Below, piece after piece: positions 8,543 through 20,994 of a DNA stretch of 64,000 bases (positions within the stretch are counted from its first letter, which is position 1; each line of letters starts with the position of its first letter). The stretch is from Gemmatimonadota bacterium (GTDB lineage: Bacteria; Gemmatimonadota; Gemmatimonadetes; Gemmatimonadales; GWC2-71-9): NCBI GenBank assembly GCA_003221895.1, contig QHUJ01000111.1:19562-83561 (forward strand), written 5' to 3'. The position numbers were made by a program, and so were the translations under genes. Below the pieces are notes generated by a model that was not told the DNA's origin, made no database searches, and worked only from the letters and a program-made list of their open reading frames with translations.

Positions 8543-8752
8543 ATGGCACGTATCACCGGTACCGTGAAGTGGTTCAATGACGCAAAGGGCTTTGGGTTCA
8601 TCACGCCCGAGAACGGCGGCAAGGACTGCTTCGTGCATCACACCGCGATTCAGGGGGAAGGGTTCAAGTCGCTGACCGAAGGCCAGCGCGTCGAGTTCGA
8701 GATCGTGCAGGCCCAGAAAGGCCCCGCGGCCCAGAACGTCGTGAAGCTGTAA
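8543..8752 (+). CDS. csp: Cold-shock domain protein (CspA family)
   Basis: A 69-residue OB-fold RNA/DNA-binding protein with RNP1 (KGFGFI, residues 15-20) and RNP2 (CFVHH, 29-33), the full length of a single-domain Csp. It would act as an RNA chaperone. A GGGAG ribosome site precedes the ATG. It follows rpsU in the same direction and is followed by a clear terminator hairpin, which makes rpsU-csp a two-gene unit. Confidence 0.96.
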   Translation: MARITGTVKWFNDAKGFGFITPENGGKDCFVHHTAIQGEGFKSLTEGQRVEFEIVQAQKGPAAQNVVKL

Positions 8753-8770
8753 CCGCTCACGGCACCTGAA

Positions 8771-8807
8771 GCGACACGGCGCTCCGCAAGAGCGCCGTTT
8801 CGCTTTT
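8771..8807 (+). terminator. Rho-independent terminator after csp
   Basis: An 8-bp perfect stem (8776-8783 with 8791-8798) with a 7-nt loop, extended below one mismatch by four more pairs, and then a TTTT run at 8804-8807. Confidence 0.75.
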
Positions 8808-8853
8808 CGGGAGCCCGGGATGGCGTTCGCAGGGTTAGACGCTAGTTTTATCC

Positions 8854-8873
8854 TCTCATCCCAAAGGATGAGA
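8854..8873 (+). promoter_or_regulatory. Perfect 8-bp hairpin upstream of the response-regulator promoter
   Basis: Arms 8854-8861 and 8866-8873 are perfect inverted repeats around a CAAA loop, with no T-run after them on either strand. It may be an operator or an RNA structure; function unknown. Confidence 0.35.
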
Positions 8874-8893
8874 CGGGAACCTTCTCGGCAGGT

Positions 8894-8921
8894 TTGACTA
8901 ATACCGGTGAATTTTTACACT
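8894..8921 (+). promoter_or_regulatory. Candidate promoter of the NarL-type response regulator
   Basis: TTGACT (8894-8899), a 16-nt spacer and TACACT (8916-8921), about 47 bp ahead of the chosen ATG. Confidence 0.45.
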
Positions 8922-8968
8922 ACTCCACCCAGCCGTACACCTCGTCTCGAACGAGGGCGGTCAGCCCC

Positions 8969-9655
8969 ATGACCACGAAAAGAATTCACATCCTGGTAAT
9001 CGAGGACAACCGCCTGCTCCGCGATGGCCTCGCGGCGCTCCTCGACTCACAAACCGAGTTCAAGGTCGTCGCGTCCGCTGAGGGGGCCTCCGCCGCGCTG
9101 CAGCGGCTGCAGGAACACAAGCCGAACGTCGTGCTGGTTGATGCCGCACTCGGCCGTAACCGCAGCCAGCGCCTCGTTGAAAACATCAAGGAAGTCGCCC
9201 CTCATGCCCGCATCATCATGATGGACATGCTGCCCGAAGAAGAAGACGTCATCGACTTCATCAAGCGTGGCGCCAATGGCTTCATCGCCAAGGATGCGGC
9301 GCTGGAGGACCTGACCAACACGATCCGACAGGTGGCGAATGGCGGCGACGTCGTCCCGCCGGCACTCACCGGCACCCTGCTCTCCCATATCGCCAAGCAG
9401 GCCTCGGTGCTGCGCAATACGCCGATGATGGCGTCCGTGCGCATGACCAAACGGGAGCAGCAGATCACCGATTTGATCGCGGAAGGATTGAGCAACAAGG
9501 AAATCGCGCAGCGGCTCAACATCGCAACGTACACGGTGAAGAGCCACGTCCATAACATCCTGGAAAAACTGGCGCTGCACAGCCGGCTGCAGATTGCAGC
9601 GCATGCGCACAAGAAGACGCCGCCCAAAGGCGACCGGCGCAAGTTCGTCCGCTAG
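8969..9655 (+). CDS. NarL/FixJ-family response regulator
   Basis: A 228-residue two-domain regulator. The receiver domain (about 5-125) has the acidic pair in VIEDN, the phospho-acceptor Asp at 58 (VVLVD) and the conserved Lys (FIAKD). The LuxR-type helix-turn-helix (about 160-215) reads TKREQQITDLIAEGLSNKEIA and VKSHVHNILEKL. The tail is basic. The ATG at 8969 was chosen because GAGGGCGG (8953-8960) lies at good spacing and the receiver begins right after it; a longer frame from 8894 would overlap the promoter. No kinase is directly adjacent; the GAF kinase at 11218 is the nearest plus-strand candidate. Confidence 0.9.
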   Translation: MTTKRIHILVIEDNRLLRDGLAALLDSQTEFKVVASAEGASAALQRLQEHKPNVVLVDAALGRNRSQRLVENIKEVAPHARIIMMDMLPEEEDVIDFIKRGANGFIAKDAALEDLTNTIRQVANGGDVVPPALTGTLLSHIAKQASVLRNTPMMASVRMTKREQQITDLIAEGLSNKEIAQRLNIATYTVKSHVHNILEKLALHSRLQIAAHAHKKTPPKGDRRKFVR

Positions 9656-9722
9656 AACGAGTCCCGCCGCTGTAACCCGTGAATCGGCCTTGCGGCAAAT
9701 CCAGAAAACGGCTGGAGGACAA

Positions 9723-11168
9723 ATGAAACGGCTCGCGTTAGGCGGCGGACTTGCGTTGCTGCTCGCGATCGCGTGCGTGCGGAATCCCGCGACTGGCAAG
9801 AACGAGCTGATGCTGGTCAGCGAGAGCCAGGAAATCCAGATGGGCGCGCAGTACGACAGCGAAGTCGTCACGTCGATCGGCCTCTACCCCGACCCCGCGC
9901 TCCAAAGCTACGTCGCAGACCTCGGCAAGAAACTCGCGGCGACGTCCGAGCGGCCCAACCTGCCATGGACCTTCCGCGTCGTCGATGACCCCAGCGTGAA
10001 TGCGTTCGCGATTCCGGGCGGGCACGTGTATGTGACGCGCGGCATTCTCGCGCATATCTCGAACGAAGCCGAGCTCGCGACCGTGATGGGGCACGAAATC
10101 GGCCACGTGACGGCGCGACACACCGCACACGAGATGTCGAAGCAGGAGCTCGCGCAGCTGGGCCTCGCCGTCGGCAGCATTGCCAGCGCGCAGGTCGCGC
10201 AGTATGCCGGCCTCGCCGGCCAGGCGCTCCAGGTCCTGTTCCTCAAGTTCTCACGTGACGACGAGACCCAGGCCGACGCACTCGGCGTCCGCTACTCGAG
10301 CCGCGCGAACTACGACTCGCGTCAGATGATCAACGTGATGCAGATGCTCGACCAGCTCGAATCCCAAAGCGGCGGCAAACTGCCCGAGTGGCTGGCCACG
10401 CATCCGAACCCGGGCAATCGCATCGAGCACATCAATTCCGTGCTGGCGCAAACCAAAACGGATTTCGGTAACGCCACGGTCAACACCCAGGGCTACGAGC
10501 GGCGGCTCGATGGCATGATCTTCGGCATGAATCCGCGCGAGGGCTTCTTCAAGGGCACCGAGTTTTATCATCCCGATCTCAAGTTCCACATGTCGTTCCC
10601 GAGCGACTGGCAGACGGCGAACAGCAAGCAGTCGGTCGCGGCACAGAGCCCGAAGCAGGAGGCGGTCATCGAGCTGACGCTCGCCGAGGGCTCCAGCAAC
10701 GCCGAGCAAGCGGCGCGGTCATTCCTGTCGCGCCAGGGAGTGCAGGCGGGCTCGCCGACCCGCGACAACGTCAACGGTCTTCCCGCGTCGACCGCGCCAT
10801 TCGCGGCCGCGACCCAGAACGGCACCGTGCGGGGCCAGGCCCTCTTTGTCGAGTACGGCAACACCGTGTATCGCCTTCTCGGGTACGGCCCCGAACCGAC
10901 GTGGTCCAATCACCAGGCCGTGGTGCAACGCTCGCTGACCAGTTTCGGACCGCTGAACGATCCGTCGATCCTCAACGTGCAGCCGCAGCACCTCAGCCTC
11001 TTTACGCTGGACCGGCGCACCACCATCACCGAACTCGCACGGCAGCGCCCCTCGCCCGTTCCCATGGCGACGCTCGCCCTGATCAATCAGGTCAGTGAAA
11101 ACGAAATGCTCGAGCCCGGGCGGATCGTGAAGTGGGTGGTCGGTCAACGGCTGCCCGCGACTCCCTAG
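9723..11168 (+). CDS. M48-family metallopeptidase, lipoprotein
   Basis: A 481-residue zinc peptidase with a lipobox (LAIAC, Cys18). The catalytic HEIGH motif is at 124-128 and the third zinc ligand is the Glu near 181 in DDETQAD. The family (BepA/LoiP/HtpX-like) works in envelope protein quality control. The C-terminal half (about 270-420) forms a PsbP/YfgD-like region, and the end (430-481) resembles a LysM-like LARQRPSPVP segment. GGAGG just before the ATG at 9723 sets the start. It lies near the LemA-TPM operon; LemA and M48 peptidases are neighbours in other bacteria, so a link is possible. Confidence 0.9.
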   Translation: MKRLALGGGLALLLAIACVRNPATGKNELMLVSESQEIQMGAQYDSEVVTSIGLYPDPALQSYVADLGKKLAATSERPNLPWTFRVVDDPSVNAFAIPGGHVYVTRGILAHISNEAELATVMGHEIGHVTARHTAHEMSKQELAQLGLAVGSIASAQVAQYAGLAGQALQVLFLKFSRDDETQADALGVRYSSRANYDSRQMINVMQMLDQLESQSGGKLPEWLATHPNPGNRIEHINSVLAQTKTDFGNATVNTQGYERRLDGMIFGMNPREGFFKGTEFYHPDLKFHMSFPSDWQTANSKQSVAAQSPKQEAVIELTLAEGSSNAEQAARSFLSRQGVQAGSPTRDNVNGLPASTAPFAAATQNGTVRGQALFVEYGNTVYRLLGYGPEPTWSNHQAVVQRSLTSFGPLNDPSILNVQPQHLSLFTLDRRTTITELARQRPSPVPMATLALINQVSENEMLEPGRIVKWVVGQRLPATP

Positions 11169-11217
11169 GAGCGGAAACGACATCGATATTTGATCGGACG
11201 GAGATGGGGAGGATGCA

Positions 11218-12441
11218 GTGAAGCGGAGGAGCGGTAAAAAGCCGGCTGCGACAGCCGGCGCCGACGAGCAGCGCTTCCTCTCGAATCTCGGCGAGGTCCT
11301 GGCCTCGGCGTTGGACGAGCGGGCGATGCTGTCGGCTATCGCGCGCCTCGTGGTGCCGCGGCTGGGCGACGTGTGCCTCCTGGACATCATCGACGATGAC
11401 GGCTCGGTGCGGCGCCTCGACAATACCCTCGCAGACTGGCACTTCGCGCCGACTCCCGGCCTGCGGGCGGGCGACTCGGTGCTGATTCCCGATCTCACGC
11501 CGTCGTCGCTGGCCGCTATCACGACCGATCCCGCGGGTCAGGCAGCGATTCGCGGGGCAGGCATCCGCTCGCTCGTGCTGCTGCCGCTCATCGGGCGCGG
11601 CCGATTGCTGGGCGTGCTCACGCTGGGGATGACGCGCCCCGACCGGTCTTTCGGGAAGCGCGACCTCCCGTTGCTCGAGGACATCGCCCAGCGTACGGCC
11701 CTGGGGGCCGATAACGCGCGCCTGTACCAGCAGGCGCGCCAGGCAAGCCGCGCGCGCGACGATACCCTCGCGGCGATCTCGCACGACCTCCGCAACGGCC
11801 TCAACACGGTCCTCACGGCGGTCGGCCTGCTGCTCCGGAGCCTGCCCCCCGACGATGCGGGGCGGCGCGACCGGCGCCACGTCGAAGCGATCCGCCGCTC
11901 GGCGCAGCGGATGAACCGGCTGATCAGCGACATGCTCGATGTGGCGAGCATCGAATCGGGCAGCCTGTTCGTCGAGCCCCGGCGGGAGCCGGTCGGGCCC
12001 ATCATTCACGACGCGCTGGCCGCCTGCCGCGAGCAGGCACGCGAGAAGGCCCTGCAGTTCGATGCGGACCCATCTAATGAGATCGATGTCGTGTGCGATC
12101 GCGAGCGCGTGCTGCAGGTGCTCGGCAATCTCCTCGGCAACGCCATCAAGTTCACGCCGGAGGGCGGATCGGTGCAGGTGAAAGTCCAGCAGCTCGACGA
12201 CGAGGGGCTGTTCACGGTGCGCGACAGCGGCATTGGGGTGTCGGCCAAGCAGTTGCCGCACGTGTTCGACCGCTTCTGGCAGGCGACGCCGAAGGCGCGC
12301 CTGGGCAGCGGACTGGGCCTGACGATTGCGAAGGGAGTGGTGGAAGCGCTGGGCGGGCGGATCTGGGTCGAAAGCCGGCCCGGCGAAGGCACGACGTTTT
12401 TCTTTACGCTGCCGCTAGCCTCGTCGGTTCAGACGCAGTAG
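11218..12441 (+). CDS. Soluble sensor histidine kinase with GAF domain
   Basis: A 407-residue protein without membrane helices. It has a GAF domain (about 15-170), a HisKA dimer domain with phospho-acceptor His189 ([10 protein letters not shown]) and a HATPase_c domain (about 290-405, with the N box LGNAIKF, DSGIGV and [11 protein letters not shown]). The start is GTG 11218, after GGGAGG. It ends by overlapping 13 bp with the convergent single-receiver gene at 12429, a likely partner although it lies in the opposite operon. Confidence 0.93.
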   Translation: MKRRSGKKPAATAGADEQRFLSNLGEVLASALDERAMLSAIARLVVPRLGDVCLLDIIDDDGSVRRLDNTLADWHFAPTPGLRAGDSVLIPDLTPSSLAAITTDPAGQAAIRGAGIRSLVLLPLIGRGRLLGVLTLGMTRPDRSFGKRDLPLLEDIAQRTALGADNARLYQQARQASRARDDTLAAISHDLRNGLNTVLTAVGLLLRSLPPDDAGRRDRRHVEAIRRSAQRMNRLISDMLDVASIESGSLFVEPRREPVGPIIHDALAACREQAREKALQFDADPSNEIDVVCDRERVLQVLGNLLGNAIKFTPEGGSVQVKVQQLDDEGLFTVRDSGIGVSAKQLPHVFDRFWQATPKARLGSGLGLTIAKGVVEALGGRIWVESRPGEGTTFFFTLPLASSVQTQ

Positions 12442-12860
12442 CGCTTGATCGCGAAGAGAATCTCGTCGATGTCGATGGGTTTGCGGACGACGTCGTTGAC
12501 GCCGACCGTGGGCCGCTCGTTTGGCTTCGCGTTGGTGACGAGCACGACGGGCACCGCGGCCAGTCGCGGATCATCGTTGCGAAAGCGGAGGAAATCGAAG
12601 CCGTCCATCCCCGGCATCGAGACATCGAGCAGGATCACGTCCGGCACGACCTCGTCCCGCAGCGTCGCGAGCGCCTCGGCGGCGTTGCCAAACGCCACCA
12701 CACGATACTGCTTTTCCTCGATCAGCTCACGCAGCATGCCGCGAAACTCCGCGTCGTCCTCGATGATCGCCACGAGGCAACGCTTGGCAGCTGCGGGCTT
12801 CGCGGCAGCGCGATGTGTCCGAGTGTGCACCCGTATCACATGCCTCAACCGAACCGTCAT
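12429..12860 (-). CDS. Single-domain response regulator (receiver)
   Basis: A 143-residue protein with a basic N-terminal extension of about 26 residues and then a CheY-like receiver: acidic pair EDD (34-36), phospho-acceptor Asp79 (ILLDVSMPGMDG), Thr in VLVTNAK and Lys in VRKPID. There is no output domain, so it probably acts by protein contact or as a phosphate relay. Its ATG overlaps the LemA stop as ATGA (12857-12860), which indicates coupling; it is the last gene of the minus-strand LemA operon. Confidence 0.88.
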   Translation of the reverse strand: MTVRLRHVIRVHTRTHRAAAKPAAAKRCLVAIIEDDAEFRGMLRELIEEKQYRVVAFGNAAEALATLRDEVVPDVILLDVSMPGMDGFDFLRFRNDDPRLAAVPVVLVTNAKPNERPTVGVNDVVRKPIDIDEILFAIKRYCV

Positions 12861-13438
12861 TTCGAGAAATCGACACGGGGCGCCTCTGCCGCCCCGGGCG
12901 TTTGCAGCTCGAAATAGGACCGCGGCTTCTTGCCGAGTACCTTCGCCGTGATCACTTGCGGAAAGCGGCGAATGTACGCGTTGAACGAGTTGACCGTTTC
13001 GTTGTAATCCTGTCGAGCGACGGCAATGCGATTCTCCGTTCCTTCGAGCTGGTCCTGGAGAGCGCGGAAGTTTTCGTTCGACTTGAGCTGCGGATAATTC
13101 TCGGCGATCGCGAGCAGACGACCGAGCGGCGCGTTGAGGGCCTGATTTGCAGCGGCCATCGAGTCGAGGTTGCCGCTTTGCACCGCGCCGGCCAGCCGGG
13201 CACGCGCTTCCGCGACGCCGAGAAAAACGGTTTGCTCCTGCTTCGCGTATGCCTTGACGGTCTCGACCAGATTCGGGATGAGATCCGCGCGCCGCTGCAG
13301 CTGCACTTTGATCTGCGACTCGGCCGCGTTGACCTTCTCGTCGAGCGTTTGAATCGTGTTGTAGCCGCAGCCCGCGACCAGGCTCAGGACGACTGGCAGG
13401 GACAACGCGAGAGCGGTGCGGCGGGTGTGCGAGTTCAC
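12857..13438 (-). CDS. lemA: LemA family lipoprotein
   Basis: A 193-residue LemA protein: long helical bundle with the family core LDEKVNAAESQIKVQLQRR, RADLIPNLVETVKAY and the terminal FPQVITAKVLG. Unlike membrane-anchored LemA it carries a lipobox (SLVAGC, Cys24), so it is predicted to be lipid-anchored. The start is GTG 13438, preceded by AAAGGA; it overlaps the upstream nucleotidyltransferase-like gene as GTGA (13435-13438). LemA genes commonly sit next to TPM-domain genes, as here. The molecular role of LemA is not settled. Confidence 0.9.
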   Translation of the reverse strand: MNSHTRRTALALSLPVVLSLVAGCGYNTIQTLDEKVNAAESQIKVQLQRRADLIPNLVETVKAYAKQEQTVFLGVAEARARLAGAVQSGNLDSMAAANQALNAPLGRLLAIAENYPQLKSNENFRALQDQLEGTENRIAVARQDYNETVNSFNAYIRRFPQVITAKVLGKKPRSYFELQTPGAAEAPRVDFSK

Positions 13439-14103
13439 AGAGAGTTCCTTTCCATGCGGTTTACAAATTGCGCCGTCCGGGTCACCGCGTCGAGATAGGC
13501 TGCCGGCTCGGTCAAGCCCTGCGCCGCAAACCCTATCAGCGCCGCCGCGGCGCGCGTCAAGGCCTCCGTCGATGCGGGCGCAGGGCGGCCGGCTAGGCGC
13601 AGTACCCCGCGCAGCATCGTCAGGAAACCCGCCCACGTTCCGCGCACCACTTCAGCCAGGCGCTTCGCGTTCCCCCACTCGGCTGCATACGCCTGTCGCA
13701 GGTGCATCAGCTTCCCCATCAGCTCGTGCTCGAGCTGGCGGCGCGCATGCTCCGGGCTCACCCGGATGCCATCCCAGGGATCTCGGCCCACGAGCACGCG
13801 ATGGTGGGCGCGGATGTCTTCGTACTCGATGGGAAAGGCGTCGGCGGAATCGCGCCACTCCTGTTCAGTCATCACCAGCGGCGCGGGGTGTTTGGCGTTC
13901 ACCCAGTCCCGGACCGGGGGAACAAGGCGCGTGAACAGTTCGCTGTCGACGCTCGAGACGATCAGCAAGGTATTCATCGCGGGCTCCCCGCGCTCCCCTC
14001 CCTGCTCCCTCACTGCCGAGCCGTACAGGAGCAGCGTCACCAGCCGATCGCCGAGCGCCGCGCCCAGCTGTTCCGCGAATCGATCGACCGACATTCGCGC
14101 CAT
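13435..14103 (-). CDS. Nucleotidyltransferase-fold protein, probably inactive
   Basis: A 222-residue protein with an N-terminal pattern of the Pol-beta/MNT nucleotidyltransferase fold (LVTLLLYGSAVR, residues 21-32). The following strand, which normally carries the metal-binding D-x-D, reads M-N-T-L-L-I-V (from about 43), so catalytic acids are missing. The rest is alpha-helical (about 100-220), like proteins that pair an NTase fold with a helical substrate domain. Coupling on both sides (1 bp from the TPM gene, GTGA overlap with lemA) ties it firmly to the LemA-TPM unit. The specific function is unknown. Confidence 0.65.
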   Translation of the reverse strand: MARMSVDRFAEQLGAALGDRLVTLLLYGSAVREQGGERGEPAMNTLLIVSSVDSELFTRLVPPVRDWVNAKHPAPLVMTEQEWRDSADAFPIEYEDIRAHHRVLVGRDPWDGIRVSPEHARRQLEHELMGKLMHLRQAYAAEWGNAKRLAEVVRGTWAGFLTMLRGVLRLAGRPAPASTEALTRAAAALIGFAAQGLTEPAAYLDAVTRTAQFVNRMERNSL

Positions 14104-14104
14104 A

Positions 14105-14857
14105 TCAGAATCTCCCCCCCGAGCCACCGCCTGAGAAGCCGCCGCCACCCCCAAATCCGCCGAAGCCCCCGCCCCCACCTCCACCCCACCCGCTGCCGCC
14201 TCCCCAGCCCCCGCCCCTCCCCCTGCCGCCGAGCAAGAACGGCAGCAGGAAGATCCGGCCGCGACTGAAAATGATCAGAAGGACGATGGCGGTGATGATC
14301 CAGCCGATCGGAATCCCGCCCGCGGGGTTCTGCCCGGGCGGCGGTTGCGCGAGTTCCGGGCTGGTGAGCGTGACGCCGAATTCCCTGGCGAACGCCTGGG
14401 CGATGAGATCGACACCCAGCGACAGCGCGGGGCCGTACTGTTCCTGCGCGAGCACCGGCAGCATCGCGTCGCGAATGCGACCGACGGCGGCGTCGGGCAG
14501 AAATCCCTCCGCCCCACGACCCGTCGAGATGAAGACGTCGCCCGTACCGGGCCGATGATTCTTGCGCGGCACCAGCAGCACGACGACGCCGAGATTCTTC
14601 GCAGGGTCGCCGGCCTCGGCCTGCGCCCCGACACCCCACTGCCGGCCGATCTTGACCGCCACGTCGCTGGCGGGCCGGTCGCCGATGTCGGGGAGCGTGA
14701 CGACCGCGATCTCGCCGCGGGTCGCGTTCCGGACCTCGGTGATCACCTGTTCCAAGTGCCGGATCGACGCGGAATCGAGGACGGCCGCGAAATCGTTGAC
14801 GTACGCGCGTGCGGGGGGAATCGCCACCTGGGCGAGAACGAAGACGATGGCTAGCAT
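14105..14857 (-). CDS. TPM-domain (DUF477/YgcG-like) membrane protein with Gly-rich tail
   Basis: A 250-residue protein with an N-terminal signal (1-18) and a TPM domain (about 20-160, with VNDFAAVLD, RGEIAVVTL and GRGAEGFLPDA). It continues with a membrane helix (about 187-205, WIITAIVLLIIF), a short second hydrophobic stretch, and a long Gly/Phe-rich tail ending GGRF. TPM proteins are exported domains associated with LemA; some bind metal or have phosphatase activity. The Gly-rich tail resembles that of the LemA-DUF2207 fusion at 36414. It lies 6 bp after the CheB/CheR hybrid gene. Confidence 0.88.
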   Translation of the reverse strand: MLAIVFVLAQVAIPPARAYVNDFAAVLDSASIRHLEQVITEVRNATRGEIAVVTLPDIGDRPASDVAVKIGRQWGVGAQAEAGDPAKNLGVVVLLVPRKNHRPGTGDVFISTGRGAEGFLPDAAVGRIRDAMLPVLAQEQYGPALSLGVDLIAQAFAREFGVTLTSPELAQPPPGQNPAGGIPIGWIITAIVLLIIFSRGRIFLLPFLLGGRGRGGGWGGGSGWGGGGGGGFGGFGGGGGFSGGGSGGRF

Positions 14858-14863
14858 GCCGCC

Positions 14864-19393
<4,530 letters not shown>

Positions 19394-19399
19394 CCTGGA

Positions 19400-19405
19400 A
19401 ATCTA
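19400..19405 (-). promoter_or_regulatory. -10 box TAGATT, 6 nt before the CheB/CheR hybrid ATG
   Basis: TAGATT then six bases then ATG; no ribosome site at usable distance. It would make a leaderless message for the whole LemA-TPM operon. Confidence 0.45.
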
Positions 19406-19434
19406 CTTGACCGGACTGGAGCGCGTAACGACGG

Positions 19435-19704
19435 CTAATCCACGTGCTTGAGGCGGGTCTGCGGTGCGGTGCTCATCGAGCGCGGGGTCGCCACGTGCGC
19501 GGCGGCGGAACGCCATGCCTGCGACTGTGAGTCCCACTCGAGCCGCAGATTTCCCTGCAACGTGCTGTTGCCATCCTGCGCGGTGGCGAGAAACCACCAA
19601 CCGCGAACACCGTTCTGAATCTCAGCAACCACAAATCGGCGCCCATCTACAAGTACTATTGGTTCGCCGGCCTGTGGCAGCCGGGCCATGCCCTCCGGAT
19701 GCAT
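19435..19704 (-). CDS. Small hypothetical protein
   Basis: An 89-residue frame starting MHPEGMARL. Its core looks like a small beta-rich domain (EPIVLVDGRRFVVAEIQNG, then WWFLATAQDG and LRLEWDSQ), with a disordered Ser/Thr-rich tail. No family is recognised. The ATG at 19704 has AAAAGGT about 10 nt upstream; ATG 19689 is an alternative. Alternating hydrophobic strands and clean reading support a real gene, but there is no homology evidence. Confidence 0.5.
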   Translation of the reverse strand: MHPEGMARLPQAGEPIVLVDGRRFVVAEIQNGVRGWWFLATAQDGNSTLQGNLRLEWDSQSQAWRSAAAHVATPRSMSTAPQTRLKHVD

Positions 19705-19753
19705 GTATGGTGACCTTTTGAGGAGGTGAGTCCGCGGCGCAGAGTCTAGAGAT

Positions 19754-19767
19754 ACACCTCGAGGTGT
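19754..19767. promoter_or_regulatory. 14-bp perfect palindrome in a divergent spacer
   Basis: ACACCTCGAGGTGT reads the same on both strands and lies between the divergent genes at 19704 (-) and 19823 (+). A TCTAGA palindrome is 3 bp away. It is a candidate operator for a dimeric regulator. Confidence 0.4.
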
Positions 19768-19822
19768 CGGGCGCCAGTATCGTCGTGACATGAATTGACC
19801 AACGCACGCATCGGAGCGGATC

Positions 19823-20323
19823 ATGGATGTCCTTGCGGTAGCAGTGCTGGTCGGCCTCTGCGCGGTCGGATTGTGCCTCATTCCTCTCGGGCTCCCCGGC
19901 CTGTGGGTCATGGTCGCCGGGATTCTCGCCTATGGTTGGCTCACGGCCTTTCGCACCGTCGGTGTATGGGTGATCGTCATCGTACTCGGCGTCGCCTTGC
20001 TCGGCGAAATCATCGAAAACTGGCTGGGGTTTCGCTTCGCGAAACGATACGGGGGATCGAGCCGCTCGGGCTGGGGAGCGTTGCTTGGCGGTCTGGTCGG
20101 CGCGTTCATCGGCGTTCCAATTGCCATCATCGGCAGTGTCATCGGGGCCTTCATCGGGTCGTTCATCGGCGCGGCGCTCTTCGAGTACAGTTACTCGCGC
20201 CGCGCCGGCGTTGCAACTCGCGCCGGGTGGGGAGCGGTCGTCGGCCGAGCGGCGGCCGCCGCAATGAAGATCGCTCTGGGACTGGTCATCGCCGCCATCG
20301 GCCTGTTCGCCGCGCTATCTTGA
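19823..20323 (+). CDS. DUF456 family membrane protein
   Basis: A 166-residue integral membrane protein with about five hydrophobic helices and Gly-rich helix pairs (GALLGGLVGAFIGVPIAIIGSVIGAFIGSFIG, about 85-115), typical of DUF456. The first helix carries LIPLGLPGLWVMVAG, a conserved family element. Function unknown. GGAG lies about 9 nt before the ATG. It is 4 bp ahead of the YceI gene. Confidence 0.88.
   Translation: MDVLAVAVLVGLCAVGLCLIPLGLPGLWVMVAGILAYGWLTAFRTVGVWVIVIVLGVALLGEIIENWLGFRFAKRYGGSSRSGWGALLGGLVGAFIGVPIAIIGSVIGAFIGSFIGAALFEYSYSRRAGVATRAGWGAVVGRAAAAAMKIALGLVIAAIGLFAALS
20316..20321 (+). promoter_or_regulatory. -10 box TATCTT, 6 nt before the YceI ATG
   Basis: TATCTT overlaps the end of the DUF456 gene; six bases later comes ATG 20328. 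No Shine-Dalgarno is present in the 4-bp spacer, so YceI may have its own leaderless transcript. Confidence 0.4.
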
Positions 20324-20327
20324 TCGG

Positions 20328-20969
20328 ATGAACAGACTCGTTTGTGTTCTCGCGACACTCGCATGCGGGTCGCTTGCGGCCCAGGCTCCGTCCGCCACCC
20401 CCGCACCCCAGACCGCGCCTCCCCCCGCGCGACCTGCGTCCACCAACCGTTGGTCCGCCGATCCCGCCCACAGCGCCGTCGCCTTTCGCGTGCGCCACCT
20501 CGGCATCACGTGGGTGAATGGCTCGTTCGGCGAATGGACCGCGGATCTCAACTTCGACCCCGCGCACGCCGAGGCAGCGAGCGTCACGGCGAAGATTCAG
20601 TCTGCCACCATCACGACCGGCAATGACCGGCGCGATACCGATCTGCGCCAGAACTACCTCGCCGTCGACAGCTTTCCCGAGATCCGCTTTGTCAGCAAGC
20701 GCGTCGAAAAGGTCGCCCCCGATAAGCTCCGCATCAGCGGCGATCTGACGCTGCGGGGAGTCACCCGCCCCGTCGTGCTCGACGCGGACATCGGTGGCGT
20801 GATCGCCAGCCCGATGGGTCGTCGCGCGGCGTTCTCCGCCACCACGACGATCAAGCGCCAGGACTATGGCATCACGTTGAACCGCTTCATGGAAGGCGCG
20901 CAGATCGTCGGCGACGACGTGCGGATCACGATCGACATCGAGGCTCGGGAAAGCGCAACGAGCCCCTGA
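20328..20969 (+). CDS. Exported YceI-family lipocalin-like protein (copy 1)
   Basis: A 213-residue protein with a signal peptide (1-18), a Pro/Ala-rich linker (20-38) and a YceI domain (about 40-210). The domain shows DPAHSAVAFRVRHLGI, the TTGNDRRDTDLR element with conserved Asp/Arg, FPEIRF and the final GDDVRITIDIEA. YceI proteins bind isoprenoid or amphiphilic ligands in a beta-barrel in the periplasm. A second, more divergent YceI copy lies at 56505. Confidence 0.92.
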   Translation: MNRLVCVLATLACGSLAAQAPSATPAPQTAPPPARPASTNRWSADPAHSAVAFRVRHLGITWVNGSFGEWTADLNFDPAHAEAASVTAKIQSATITTGNDRRDTDLRQNYLAVDSFPEIRFVSKRVEKVAPDKLRISGDLTLRGVTRPVVLDADIGGVIASPMGRRAAFSATTTIKRQDYGITLNRFMEGAQIVGDDVRITIDIEARESATSP

Positions 20970-20994
20970 GCCCAACAACCCGTTCGGGGGAATC

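Noticed and set aside
10251..12261. Antisense frames opposite the M48 peptidase and GAF kinase genes
   Set aside because: They cross real gene boundaries and have no recognisable domain or start signal.
19718..19729. GAGGAGGTGAG, a near-perfect Shine-Dalgarno on the plus strand
   Set aside because: The only start within reach gives seven codons before a stop; it is more likely part of the minus-strand gene's upstream region.
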